Of a stretch of DNA of 64,000 nt, positions 26,701-34,668 are shown one piece after another (position 1 is the first letter of the stretch; every line of letters starts with the position of its first letter). The notes beneath the pieces are model-generated. The model worked only from the letters and a program-made list of their open reading frames with translations. It made no database searches and was not told the DNA's origin. The stretch is from positions 173,987-237,986 of the forward strand of contig JADGDE010000004.1 in NCBI GenBank assembly GCA_016745035.1. The letters run 5' to 3'. The position numbers and the translations under genes were made by a program. Source of the DNA: Thiotrichales bacterium (lineage in GTDB: Bacteria > Pseudomonadota > Gammaproteobacteria > Beggiatoales > Beggiatoaceae).

Positions 26701-27578
26701 CGTCGATCAGCATCACGGTGTAAGGTCCAAATATTATTGTGGCTTATACTATTGGGATTATTGGCTTGATGCCGATAAATGCGCCATTTTCCATCGGAAT
26801 TTGAGCGCTTTAACAGCCCATCTAAAGTGCCAACCCACAGATTATTAAACGCATCCACGTTTAGGGCGGAAATATAATTATGCGGATGTTCGGGTTTATC
26901 GGGGTAATATAAAATTGGCTCAAATTTTTGTTGTTGCCGATTAAAACGACTCAAGCCCCCACCTTGTGTACCTATCCATAAAAAACCTTGATGATCTTCA
27001 TGAATCGGCCAAACGCTATTGTGGTTTAGGCTGTCTTTGTTATTGGGATCTTGTGTAAAACGGCTAAAACGAAGACTTATCGGATCGAGTCGATTCAAAC
27101 CGCCAGCATTGGTCCCAATCCAAATCAGCCCTTGTCCATCTTTATATAGACTAAAAATCATGTTGTCGCTGAGGCTGCTTGGGTCATGCGGGTTGTGCTG
27201 AAAACGGGTAAAGTTATCCTTATCCGGGTCGTAGAGATTAAGCCCGCCATAAGTACCGACCCACAAACGCCCCAAGTCATCAACTAATAAGGCTTGCACT
27301 TCATTTTGGCTTAAACTGTAAGGATCGTAGCGATCATGACGGTAATGCTTAAATTGATAACCATCGTAGCGATCCAGACCATCAGCTGTTGCAAACCACA
27401 AATAGCCTTGCTCATCTTGAGCAATCGCATTGACGGTGCTTTGTGATAAACCATCGGTCACATTTAGCTTGGAAAACTCTAAAGTCCAATCAGAGGCAGA
27501 GGCGGCGATAGCACCGCTACTGCCTATTAACCATAAGAAAAAAAGGGTATAAATTTTATAATTCACAATAAAATACAT
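23778..27578 (-). CDS. Hybrid histidine kinase with two-component propeller sensor
   Basis: This 1266-residue membrane sensor kinase has several parts. An N-terminal signal/anchor (about 6-26) leads to a periplasmic beta-propeller sensor of roughly a dozen Reg_prop units (LWFATADGLDRYDG, LWVGTYGGLNLYDP, LWIGTNAGGLNRLDP and so on, about 35-690). A Y_Y_Y domain (YAYRLKNFDNDWNYV, about 770-830) and a single membrane span (about 840) follow. HisKA carries SHELRTPLNG with phospho-acceptor His898, and the HATPase has VLLNLLGNAVKFTPEG and GTGLGLAIS. A C-terminal receiver carries LILMDLVMPE. It lacks the AraC-type output domain of Bacteroides HTCS proteins, so it must pass phosphate to another protein. 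Ligands of such propellers are often saccharides, but nothing here shows the ligand. The next genes are DUF4126 and the RlpA-like protein. No cognate response regulator lies in the same unit. Confidence 0.88.
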   Translation of the reverse strand: MYFIVNYKIYTLFFLWLIGSSGAIAASASDWTLEFSKLNVTDGLSQSTVNAIAQDEQGYLWFATADGLDRYDGYQFKHYRHDRYDPYSLSQNEVQALLVDDLGRLWVGTYGGLNLYDPDKDNFTRFQHNPHDPSSLSDNMIFSLYKDGQGLIWIGTNAGGLNRLDPISLRFSRFTQDPNNKDSLNHNSVWPIHEDHQGFLWIGTQGGGLSRFNRQQQKFEPILYYPDKPEHPHNYISALNVDAFNNLWVGTLDGLLKRSNSDGKWRIYRHQANNPNSISHNNIWTLHRDADRRLWIGTDGGGLNVLDTKTNTFKVYKAADGPTSISRDAILSLYTDNARHLWVGTDKGGVNQGRREKFSHSFHKKNENKKNLSTKIHPEIQKKVPYGALSNGNVFALLKDLDRQLWVGTEDGLNHLDLKQGTNQVFRHDHNDKHSLPHDSVRALYLDRQNRLWIGSDADSLSLYVKEQQHFINYPLHPRTENEDVNNVVRVIIGDNKQGLWLGSRQGLSYFNPETENFNHYGYSESPQQANDEQLSSNLVIDLYQDAQNFLWIATDGGGLDRFDPQTQRFQHYRHDPKNSNSLSHNAISMIHADDVGDLWLGTFGGGLNHFSPHSGEFKHFREASGLANDVVYSILEDDNHCLWLTSNQGLSRFNPRENTFKHYDVSDGLQSSEFNANAAFKTHDGEMFFGGINGFNSFYPDRVQDNIYPPPVVLSQFKLFNKVVKVSDPDSVLTKSLANTEKITLSYQQSSFSFEFAALNFLFPEKNRYAYRLKNFDNDWNYVDFRREAYYTQVPPGQYIFQVKASNNDDIWTPLGTEIALEIVPPWWQTWWFKLASVSLLLLVIYLGYRARIAMITAQKQRLERKVDERTAALRKAKQAAEVASQSKSAFLASMSHELRTPLNGILGYAQILKDDDELPTGARKNMLIIQESGEYLLTLINDVLDIAQVEAGKLELYPKPLNLPELLASVSAIMKMKAAQQSISLKSNIDPNLTEGVLIDGKRLRQVLLNLLGNAVKFTPEGEVSLSAQQLTVTEKDQVTIEFEIKDSGVGMSEAEIEKIFSPFEQVGEEKQRAQGTGLGLAISQRLVKLMGGEIQVTSRLSHGSCFWFQITMPCCQLPKRQTVQRKVIAYLGDRRTILVVDDIRVNRLLLRQLLNLVGFQIIEAENGKLAIEQAQQHKPDLILMDLVMPELDGFGAASAIRQDKALTHIPIVALSANIVEHSKTHEAAHNFSGFLAKPVKKEALWDCIQTHLQLQWQYKNDDA

Positions 27579-27756
27579 TGGCGGATAGATAGTTCATTTA
27601 AATATCAATAATACTACCTATCATTTTTTAACAAGAGTAAAAACACTTCAACCTAAATTCGACATAGTTTCGATTAGCGCTGATACGCTAAAAATCGGCT
27701 ATCTATTGACAGTTACCCACAGCGTGTTTTTTACTTTCAAAACTGATTTTATTAAC

Positions 27757-27874
27757 TCATGTTACGCAAAGGCTGCAAAAAACCAAAAACCGCTATTACT
27801 TTACGGCTAAGTCTCGCTAAGCAGGTAAAAAACATGAATAATGAGACAAAAAAATGATAAGGGCATAAACATCA
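27757..27874 (+). repeat. MITE-like element, family A, copy 5 (decayed right end)
   Basis: It starts TCATGTTACGCAAAGGCTGC, keeps the core TTTACGGCTAAGTCTCGCTAAGCAGG and ends GGGCATAAACATCA. It lies in the 580-base gap between the propeller kinase and the receiver-kinase gene. The gap also holds the family B copy at 27984 and otherwise shows no gene. Confidence 0.7.
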
Positions 27875-27983
27875 GTTGTTAATAAATTCAACGCTCACCA
27901 TTATAGCGCGAATTTCATTAATAGGTTTTGTTGATAATTGCTTAAATACTTGTTTTTATCATTGGCTTGATAAAAAACGCTCA

Positions 27984-28142
27984 GAGTCTATGCGGAGTAT
28001 GGGAATCGTCGCGAAAATCAGATATTTTGAGGCTAATTGCGTGGTTTTGTGAGGCGAATAACGCGTTATTTAACGAATAAAAGCGCGGAATTAGACCAAA
28101 ATAGTGGATTTGCAGCAGATTATTCATATTTCGCATAGACTC
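27984..28142 (+). repeat. MITE-like element, family B, copy 2
   Basis: This 159-base element is bounded by GAGTCTATGCG and CGCATAGACTC. It matches the reverse complement of 22329-22505 over both flanks, with a shorter variable centre. It lies immediately after the stop of the receiver-kinase gene. Confidence 0.85.
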
Positions 28143-28157
28143 TCAAAGCAGTCAATA

Positions 28158-29252
28158 CTAAATTTGCTCTAATAAAGGTAACTCGATATTAAACACACTG
28201 CCTTTGCCTATTTGTGAATGTGCTTGTAATTGTCCCAGGTGGGCGGCGAGAATTTTTTTTACAATCGCAAGGCCAAAACCGGTGCTTTTTTCTCCACTGG
28301 CTACTTGTCTCACGCCTTTTTGGCTTAATTGTTCTAAATCAAAGTCCTCAGGCAAGCCATCACCTTGATCGGCAATACTTAGATGTACTTTGTTTTCTCT
28401 GTGCCATAAACGAACTGTGATTTCGCTGTGAGTTGGGGAAAATTTTAAGGCATTACCCAATAAGTTATCGACCACTTGGGCTAAACGGTTAGGGTCAAAA
28501 TAAAATTCCGGCACGCTTTGGTAATCGGTGTGAATGTGAATATGCCGCCCTTGGGCTTTGAGTTGGTAAATATTCAAACGTTGTTGGATTAAAGCTTGTA
28601 AGCTGGTTTTTTGATATTGCAAGCTTAATTCACCGCGCTCAATCGCAGCAAAATCGAGTAAGTCATTGACTAGGGTTAGCATTTGCCAACCTGTGTTGTG
28701 CAATATTTCCAAACATTCTTGGTGCTGTTCTCGTGGAATCGCGCCTTCTTTCATTAATTCGGTGTAAGAAATAATCCCGCTAAGGGGGTTACGCAAATCA
28801 TGGGCAACCACGCCTAAAAGATGGTTTTTTTGTTGATTTAACTCTTTGAGTTGTTGTTGCGATGCCCGTAATCGCAATTGCGTGTTGACCCGGGCACAGA
28901 CCTCGGCACGGTTAAAAGGTTTGGTCATGTAATCGACACAGCCAACGGCAAAGCCTTTTAATATATCGGCTGGCTCAATTTTGGCGGTGATAAATATAAT
29001 CGGAATATCAACGTTTTTTTCATCGGCTTTGAGTTGCTCGCAAACCTGATAACCATCCATGCCTGGCATCATAATATCCAGTAGAATTAAATCTGGCTGA
29101 AAACCGGTGACAATATCCAAGGCTTTTTTACCATCGCGCGCCACTGCTAGCTGGTAGCCTTCAGGGCTGAGGGTATTACGCAAGACATCCAAGTTAGTGG
29201 CATTGTCATCCACTAACAACACTTTCATGTTTTCAGGCTGGTAGAAGTTCAT
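28158..29252 (-). CDS. Receiver-histidine kinase fusion (soluble)
   Basis: This 364-residue cytoplasmic protein has an N-terminal receiver domain: DDNATN acidic patch, phospho-aspartate in LILLDIMMPGMDGYQV near residue 57, and MTKPFNRAEV. A short coiled linker leads to HisKA (VVAHDLRNPLSGI, histidine near 151) and a HATPase domain (VVDNLLGNALKFS, DQGDGLP, GFGLAIVKKILAAH). There is no membrane span. Such proteins relay phosphate from an upstream hybrid kinase or modulate it. It is the last gene of a four-gene unit, 5 bases after the hybrid kinase. Confidence 0.9.
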   Translation of the reverse strand: MNFYQPENMKVLLVDDNATNLDVLRNTLSPEGYQLAVARDGKKALDIVTGFQPDLILLDIMMPGMDGYQVCEQLKADEKNVDIPIIFITAKIEPADILKGFAVGCVDYMTKPFNRAEVCARVNTQLRLRASQQQLKELNQQKNHLLGVVAHDLRNPLSGIISYTELMKEGAIPREQHQECLEILHNTGWQMLTLVNDLLDFAAIERGELSLQYQKTSLQALIQQRLNIYQLKAQGRHIHIHTDYQSVPEFYFDPNRLAQVVDNLLGNALKFSPTHSEITVRLWHRENKVHLSIADQGDGLPEDFDLEQLSQKGVRQVASGEKSTGFGLAIVKKILAAHLGQLQAHSQIGKGSVFNIELPLLEQI

Positions 29253-29257
29253 TACAC

Positions 29258-31765
29258 TTATCCTGTGTTTACATCGGTTAACAAGGTTATTAAAGCTTGC
29301 ATATCGTAATTATCAGCCAATTGTCTTAGGCAGGCGGCTAATTTAGCCTCTGCTGCGCCGAGTTGTTCTAATTCGCTAAGACAGCTTTCTAAGGCAGTAA
29401 TAGCACCAAAGTCAGCAGCTTGATATAAGCGTTGCTGCAAATCAGGGGCTAATTGCAATTGAGAAAAATCAGCCTGACAAGCATCAGGGCTTTGCGCTTG
29501 TTGATAAACATAGTCAATATTGAGCTGCTGTTGCAAACACTGGTAAATTTGCTCAGGATGAAAGGGTTTAGCAATAAATTCATCACAACCGGCGTTAATG
29601 ATGGCTTGGCTATCTTGGCTCAATGCTGAGGCAGAGAGCATGATGATTTTTAATTGTTGTTGATAGCGTTGGCGTAAAATTTTGCTCGCTTCTAGTCCAT
29701 CTATTTCGGGTAAGTGCTGGTCTAAAAATACAATATCCGCGGGGACATCGGTGCTGTGCGCCAACATGCTGATGGCTGAATCAAAACTTTGCACCTCAAC
29801 GCCAATGCCTTTGAGTATTTGTACCAACACATCACGGTTTTCGTTGACATCATCAACGACCAAAGCTTTAACCCGACAAGTTGGGGCTAAATGCGCCACC
29901 TCACCTTGTACTATCGGTGGTTTTTCTTGTTTATCGGCCTTGGCTAAAGGGATGGTGAAATAAAAACAACTGCCTAAGCCCAAACTGGATTGTAATTTCA
30001 ACTCGCCACCCAAACTGAGAACCAAACGGCTTGCAATGGCGAGTCCTAAGCCTGTCCCGCCTTTTTCCCAGCCCGCCTCACCTTGGTGAAAGGCTTTGAA
30101 AATATGTTCAAGCGCCTCTGGTGCAATGCCTTTGCCTGTGTCTTCGACTTTGAAATTATATTGTTGTGCATCCAATGCTTCAACGCATAAGCGTACTTCA
30201 CCGTGGTCGGTAAATTTAACCGCATTGCCAAGTAAGTTAATCAACACTTGGCGCAATTTCGCCTCATCAGCAAAACAAATCATATCCACCTCAGGATAAT
30301 GACTTTGCCAATGTAGTTTTTTCTCTTCACAGCGAAAACGAAACATGGCGGCAATATCACCCAGCACGCTTTGCAAATGAAAAGGCTGAGGTTTTAATTC
30401 AATATGCCCGGCTTCAATTTTAGAAATATCTAAGACATCATTGAGTAAGTCCAATAAATGTGTGCCACTGCGTTCGATGGTTTGTAGGGCTTTGCATTGT
30501 TTATCATCCCATTGCCCATCACGGAGTAATAAATGTGTATAGCCCAGTACCGCATTCATCGGCGTGCGGATTTCATGGCTCATATTGGCTAGAAAAGCCG
30601 ATTTAGCACGGTTAGCACTTTCGGCTTCTTGCTTGGCTTGTTGTAATGCGGTTTCGGCATGGCGGCGTTCTTGTATTTCCGCTTCTAAGTGTTGGCGATT
30701 ATTTTCCAGTTCATTATAAGACCCCTCCAACCGGTCCATCATGATGTTGAAATTAGTCGCCATTTGATACATTTCGTCGCCATAATGCTGGCTAGTTTCG
30801 GTAAAGCGTTGCTGTAAATTACCTTGTTGAATTTGTTGTAGGGTTTGCACCATTAAACGCAATTTTTGAAAAATGCGTTTGCGTAATAAGCGAAAAAGGT
30901 ACAAAGAAACCAATAAAATCAGCAAAAAGGGGGTCAGTTGGCTAAAAATAGACCAATAACGCTGTGCCAATAAATGGCTTTGATCGACGCTGATCATGAT
31001 TTCTGCCACCGCTTGTTGATGCTTATCGTTTAAAAACATACGTCGTGAAACATAAGTTTTGTCATCATAGACAAAGGTATTATTATCAAGCTGCTGTAAA
31101 TGTGTTTTATCTGCAAAACTGCTTAAGGTCACTTCACCATCTAAGGTATAAAGACTTAATTCGGCATCAATTAACCGCGCTATCCGTTGTGCCAAAATCG
31201 TATCGTTATTCAAAGCTTTCAGCAGTAAGATATGACCTGCCAAATCCCCGGCATCATAATACAAGGGCAACACAGCCTTAAAATAAAGATTCAAACTGGC
31301 ATCGGCATTTGATTGGAAAAAGTAAGCCGGTAAGACCTCTAAGGCATTATCATTTTCTAAGCTAAAAGGAATTGCTTCTTCGTAAACATAATCGGGTAAT
31401 TCTATTTTTAGGCTGCTATGACTAGAGGCAATCGGTCTCTCTTCAGCAAAAAGTAATAGCATGTCCAAATGATAGATTTGCGCCATATTACGCAAAAGGA
31501 TTTTTAAGCCCCGAATCTGATCATATTCCAACATGCTGACAAATTTAGATTCTTGCTCACGGATAATCAGCGTCGTGTGTTTAAATTTATCCAATTCTGT
31601 CATGAGCAATGTATGGGCTAAACTGAGTTTGTTACTGAGTTCTTTTTCTTGGCGTTGCTGCTCGATGTTTTGCCATTGCCAACCCGAATAAATCCCATTG
31701 GCTACAATGACCAGAATTAAAAAGCTAAAAATAAATAAAATACGGCTAATCAGGCTTGTGTTCAT
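29258..31765 (-). CDS. Membrane hybrid histidine kinase
   Basis: The protein has 835 residues from the ATG at 31765, with a purine-rich AGAGGGG upstream; a longer open frame to 31804 uses a non-ATG start inside the rhodanese gene. Membrane spans near residues 6-26 and 280-300 enclose a periplasmic sensor of about 250 residues, probably of CACHE-like alpha/beta type. HAMP (about 305-360), a coiled coil, HisKA (NMSHEIRTPMNA, His397) and HATPase (VLINLLGNAVKFTD, GTGLGLAIA) follow. The receiver shows VVDDVNEN with the phospho-aspartate in IVFLDQHLPEIDG. A helical C-terminal tail of about 75 residues lacks an obvious phosphotransfer histidine. The start overlaps the rhodanese gene end by 20 bases, so the two are coupled and the rhodanese may take part in sensing. 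Confidence 0.88.
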   Translation of the reverse strand: MNTSLISRILFIFSFLILVIVANGIYSGWQWQNIEQQRQEKELSNKLSLAHTLLMTELDKFKHTTLIIREQESKFVSMLEYDQIRGLKILLRNMAQIYHLDMLLLFAEERPIASSHSSLKIELPDYVYEEAIPFSLENDNALEVLPAYFFQSNADASLNLYFKAVLPLYYDAGDLAGHILLLKALNNDTILAQRIARLIDAELSLYTLDGEVTLSSFADKTHLQQLDNNTFVYDDKTYVSRRMFLNDKHQQAVAEIMISVDQSHLLAQRYWSIFSQLTPFLLILLVSLYLFRLLRKRIFQKLRLMVQTLQQIQQGNLQQRFTETSQHYGDEMYQMATNFNIMMDRLEGSYNELENNRQHLEAEIQERRHAETALQQAKQEAESANRAKSAFLANMSHEIRTPMNAVLGYTHLLLRDGQWDDKQCKALQTIERSGTHLLDLLNDVLDISKIEAGHIELKPQPFHLQSVLGDIAAMFRFRCEEKKLHWQSHYPEVDMICFADEAKLRQVLINLLGNAVKFTDHGEVRLCVEALDAQQYNFKVEDTGKGIAPEALEHIFKAFHQGEAGWEKGGTGLGLAIASRLVLSLGGELKLQSSLGLGSCFYFTIPLAKADKQEKPPIVQGEVAHLAPTCRVKALVVDDVNENRDVLVQILKGIGVEVQSFDSAISMLAHSTDVPADIVFLDQHLPEIDGLEASKILRQRYQQQLKIIMLSASALSQDSQAIINAGCDEFIAKPFHPEQIYQCLQQQLNIDYVYQQAQSPDACQADFSQLQLAPDLQQRLYQAADFGAITALESCLSELEQLGAAEAKLAACLRQLADNYDMQALITLLTDVNTG

Positions 31766-32477
31766 CGGTTGGATACCCCTCTTTATCCCAACGTCTGATC
31801 CCACCTTTTAATACACCAGCGACTTGATAACCTTTGCCAATTAAAAAACGGGCGGCACTGGGCGATTGTTTCATGTAACCATCGACAACCAAAATGGGCT
31901 TATTTTTCGGCAGTTGTTTATAGTCATATTGCAAAGTAACCAAAGGCATGAAATGCGAGTTAGACAAAACCTTAGGGATAACTTTCCACCATAATGGGCG
32001 GACATCTAAAATAAACACCGCTTGTGTTTGTATCAGCTCAGATACTTTGGCTGGGCTGAGTTTTTCGACGTTAACTTGATTTAGGGACGGATTATTTTTG
32101 ATGCTATAGTTAAAACGCCGCCACTCAGGAATCCCTCCCCGAAACCAATAAACTTGCGTATAGCCCATATCAACAGCTGCTTGGCAAGCGCGCTCACTGT
32201 AAGAGCATTTAGCGCCCATACAATAAAAGATCAAACGCTTATTTTTATCCTCGGGCAATTTATCGGTGTGATACATCTCTGTGACTGGAATATTGATAGA
32301 CTCAGGAATATGTTGCAGCTCATATTCAATTTCACTCAAGGCATGAATCAACAAGGTGTTGCCTTGTGACACCATATACTTCACCTCTGGTGCAGTGATA
32401 ATTTGCAGCGTATCGGTCTCTGCCCAAGCATGGCTAAACAATAGCCAGCTAAATAAATAGAGTTTTATTATCGACAT
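31746..32477 (-). CDS. Periplasmic tandem rhodanese-domain protein
   Basis: This 243-residue protein has a signal peptide (LYLFSWLLFSHAWA, cleaved near residue 19) and two rhodanese folds. Domain 1 (about 25-130) has ITAPEVKYMVSQGNTLLIHA, then FYCMGAKCSYSERACQAA, where the first cysteine is in the active-site loop, and FRGGIPEWRRF. Domain 2 (about 140-240) has LSPAKVSELIQTQAVFILDVRP and LKGGIRRWDKEGYP. Its active-site loop reads VVDGYMKQSPSAA, without cysteine, so it should be inactive in sulfur transfer. The protein could bind a sulfur compound for the kinase encoded next. It lies between the OmpR-type regulator (3 bases away) and the hybrid kinase (overlap), which makes a signalling role likely, but the ligand is unknown. 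Confidence 0.88.
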   Translation of the reverse strand: MSIIKLYLFSWLLFSHAWAETDTLQIITAPEVKYMVSQGNTLLIHALSEIEYELQHIPESINIPVTEMYHTDKLPEDKNKRLIFYCMGAKCSYSERACQAAVDMGYTQVYWFRGGIPEWRRFNYSIKNNPSLNQVNVEKLSPAKVSELIQTQAVFILDVRPLWWKVIPKVLSNSHFMPLVTLQYDYKQLPKNKPILVVDGYMKQSPSAARFLIGKGYQVAGVLKGGIRRWDKEGYPTDEHKPD

Positions 32478-32480
32478 GAG

Positions 32481-33191
32481 CTACTCCGGCATCAGAGGGT
32501 GAAATAAATAGCCCTTACCCCAAACTGTGCAAATATAATCCGGTTGTTTGGGATCAGGTTCGATTTTTTGTCGTAAACGTCGCACCAAAACATCAATACT
32601 GCGATCAAAAGGCGTGTGCTCATAGCCTTTGAGATGTTCCATCAAGGTATTTCTATCTAGTTCTTCATCCGGGCGTTCGACAAAGAGTTTTAGTAAATTA
32701 AATTCGGCGGTGGTCAGCACTTTTTCTTGTTGCGCACACATCAGCTTGCGGGCGCGACAATCGAGACTAAAATGCCGAAAATCGTAATGATGTGAGACTG
32801 TTTTATCGGCTTTATTCGTACCACGGCGGCGCAACAGCGCTTGTATACGCGCCAAGACTTCCCGTGGGTTGGCGGGTTTACTCATATAATCATCGACCCC
32901 GACTTCTAAGCCGACAATGCGATCGACCTCGCTACCGAAAGACGAGACCATAATAATGGCAATGTCGAGTCCTTGGGCGCGTAAACGGCGGGTAATACTT
33001 AAGCCATCTTCTCTGGGCATAGACAGATCTAAGACGATTAAATCGACATCCGTATGGGTCTCTAGATAGGCATCCATCATTTGCCCGTCAGCGGCACAAC
33101 CGACTTGCATTTGTGCTTGAGTTAAATAACTTTCCAAGGCTTTTTGGATAATAGGCTCATCATCCACCAATAAAATATGGGCTTGACTCAT
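32481..33191 (-). CDS. OmpR/PhoB-family response regulator
   Basis: The protein is 236 residues. The receiver (about 1-120) has DDEP, the phospho-aspartate in LIVLDLSMPREDG near residue 55, and YMSKPANPREV. The C-terminal winged helix (about 135-232) has LTTAEFNLLKLF, then DRNTLMEHLKG, RSIDVLVRRLRQKI and VWGKGYLFHP. It is the first gene of the unit RR-rhodanese-hybrid kinase-receiver kinase. Its own promoter region holds three 10-base direct repeats (33271-33300) of the kind OmpR-family regulators bind, so autoregulation is plausible. Confidence 0.94.
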   Translation of the reverse strand: MSQAHILLVDDEPIIQKALESYLTQAQMQVGCAADGQMMDAYLETHTDVDLIVLDLSMPREDGLSITRRLRAQGLDIAIIMVSSFGSEVDRIVGLEVGVDDYMSKPANPREVLARIQALLRRRGTNKADKTVSHHYDFRHFSLDCRARKLMCAQQEKVLTTAEFNLLKLFVERPDEELDRNTLMEHLKGYEHTPFDRSIDVLVRRLRQKIEPDPKQPDYICTVWGKGYLFHPLMPE

Positions 33192-33270
33192 AGACTCTCC
33201 TTTGGCTTACACAGGTTTGGTTTTTTTATATTGACCTGTACTGGCATTATCGCTAAAAGCAAACGCTTTG

Positions 33271-33300
33271 TTCACGTTTTTTCACATTTTGTTACTTTTT
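33271..33300. promoter_or_regulatory. Three 10-bp direct repeats, candidate OmpR-type regulator site
   Basis: TTCACGTTTT, TTCACATTTT and GTTACTTTTT follow each other without gap. They sit in the 240-base divergent region between the response-regulator operon and the DUF2202 gene. One-turn spacing of direct repeats is the standard arrangement for OmpR/PhoB-family dimers. The rest of this gap shows a possible TATAAC -10 box near 33353 for the plus strand. Confidence 0.5.
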
Positions 33301-33431
33301 ACTTTCTCCTTGTAACACATTGTCACCGCTAACGGCGCTTTATTTCGGTATCGTATAACGCAAATGGTGATTGAGACAAATCAACACCATCGCATAACGA
33401 CACAAACATTATCCACCAAAGGAAAACAATC

Positions 33432-34100
33432 ATGCGTTTAGCCCAAAAAATGACCGGCTATGTTTTACTGGCAGCCACTTTATCAGCCGCACCTATGAGT
33501 GCAGCATTGGCGGCTTTAGATGCAAATGAAGAAACGCATTTAACCTTCATGCGTGAAGAAGAAAAACTTGCCCGTGATGTCTATTTGAGCTTTGCGGATA
33601 TGTACCCTAATGCGGGTGTATTTGCCAACATCGCTATGGGTTCAGAGCAAACCCACACCGACACCATGCGTGATAAATTAAATCAGTTCAACTTACCTGA
33701 TCCAAATCCTAATACCAATAACCTCCCTAGCAGCCTTGGGGTATTTACTGGCGCAGATTATGGTAGCTATTTCACCGAAAAGTTTAACTTTTTAGTCGAT
33801 TGGGGCAGCAACAGTGAATTAGATGCTTTATATGCAGGGGCTTTTATTGAAGAATTGGACATGAATGATATTGTTCAATGTCCGACAGCAGTTCAAGAAC
33901 TCAAAAACATCGGTGCAAATGATTGTGGACTCAACTACACCAACCAACGCGCTTTAAAAAATTCTTATAGCTCTTTATTAGATGGCTCAGAAAGTCATTT
34001 ACGCTCTTATGTTGGTCAAATCGAAGCGATTATTGGTGTCGGGAATTATCAAGCGCAATACTTACCACAAGCCACTGTTGATACGATTTTAGGTCGTTAA
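33432..34100 (+). CDS. Secreted DUF2202 ferritin-like protein
   Basis: This 222-residue protein has a signal peptide (cleaved near residue 29, after SAALA) and a DUF2202 domain. The first helix reads EETHLTFMREEEKLARDVYL, and the second has ANIAMGSEQTHTDTM. The carboxylate/histidine pattern resembles a di-iron ferritin-like bundle, and a third acidic helix carries EELDMNDI. Function is not established. AAAGGA precedes the ATG. A small hairpin, GCGCC-GTTAA-GGCGC, at 34110-34124 separates it from the next gene. It is divergent from the two-component operon and may be one of its targets. Confidence 0.82.
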   Translation: MRLAQKMTGYVLLAATLSAAPMSAALAALDANEETHLTFMREEEKLARDVYLSFADMYPNAGVFANIAMGSEQTHTDTMRDKLNQFNLPDPNPNTNNLPSSLGVFTGADYGSYFTEKFNFLVDWGSNSELDALYAGAFIEELDMNDIVQCPTAVQELKNIGANDCGLNYTNQRALKNSYSSLLDGSESHLRSYVGQIEAIIGVGNYQAQYLPQATVDTILGR

Positions 34101-34179
34101 TTATTCATGCGCCGTTAAGGCGCTATATATCACACCGTCCTATATAAAAAAACAATAGGGAGGGTGGAGGAGACTACCC

Positions 34180-34620
34180 ATGATAAAAAAAACCATTGTG
34201 ACGACCATTTGCCTTGGTGTTTGCTTAAGCCTCAATGCCTCCGTAGCGCAGACGCAAAACACTGATGCAGATTATGACGGTGTTCCTGATAGCCAAGATA
34301 GATGCTTAAATACTCCCTTGGTGAAAAAGATTGACCCAAAACATCGCTTTGCTGCTATTTTCTCTGATAATCGGCGCACACCAACCCCGGTTAGTGTGCC
34401 TGTGGATGAACAGGGCTGTGCCAAAGATAGCGATAAAGATGGTGTCGTCGATTATCAAGACTATTGTCCTGATAATTCAGTCAAGGAACTGTCGGCAGGT
34501 ATTCACAGCAATGGTTGCCCTAAACAAAGTGATGGCGACGGCACGCCCGATTACCGCGATCACTGTCCAGATACACCAAGAGGGGTGAAAACCAATCCTC
34601 TAGGCTGTCCTGTCTCTTAA
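34180..34620 (+). CDS. Secreted thrombospondin type 3 repeat protein
   Basis: This 146-residue protein has a signal peptide (cleaved near residue 24, ASVAQ) and three calcium-binding TSP3-like repeats: DADYDGVPDSQDRC, DSDKDGVVDYQDYC and SDGDGTPDYRDHC. Paired cysteines probably form disulfides. Such repeats usually precede an OmpA domain in outer-membrane proteins, but here they make up almost the entire protein. GGGAGG lies upstream of the ATG. It follows the DUF2202 gene by 80 bases and is closed by an intrinsic terminator. Confidence 0.8.
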   Translation: MIKKTIVTTICLGVCLSLNASVAQTQNTDADYDGVPDSQDRCLNTPLVKKIDPKHRFAAIFSDNRRTPTPVSVPVDEQGCAKDSDKDGVVDYQDYCPDNSVKELSAGIHSNGCPKQSDGDGTPDYRDHCPDTPRGVKTNPLGCPVS

Positions 34621-34630
34621 TGTATCTGTT

Positions 34631-34659
34631 CTCCCAGCTTTGGCTGGGAGCATTTTTTT
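34631..34659 (+). terminator. Intrinsic terminator after the TSP3 protein gene
   Basis: A perfect eight-pair stem, CTCCCAGC-TTTG-GCTGGGAG, is followed by CA and a run of seven T. It ends the DUF2202-TSP3 unit before convergent truD. Confidence 0.9.
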
Positions 34660-34668
34660 AAGCGATTT

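Noticed and set aside
31766..31804. Upstream extension of the hybrid kinase
   Set aside because: It would use a non-ATG start inside the rhodanese gene; the ATG at 31765 begins directly before the first membrane span.
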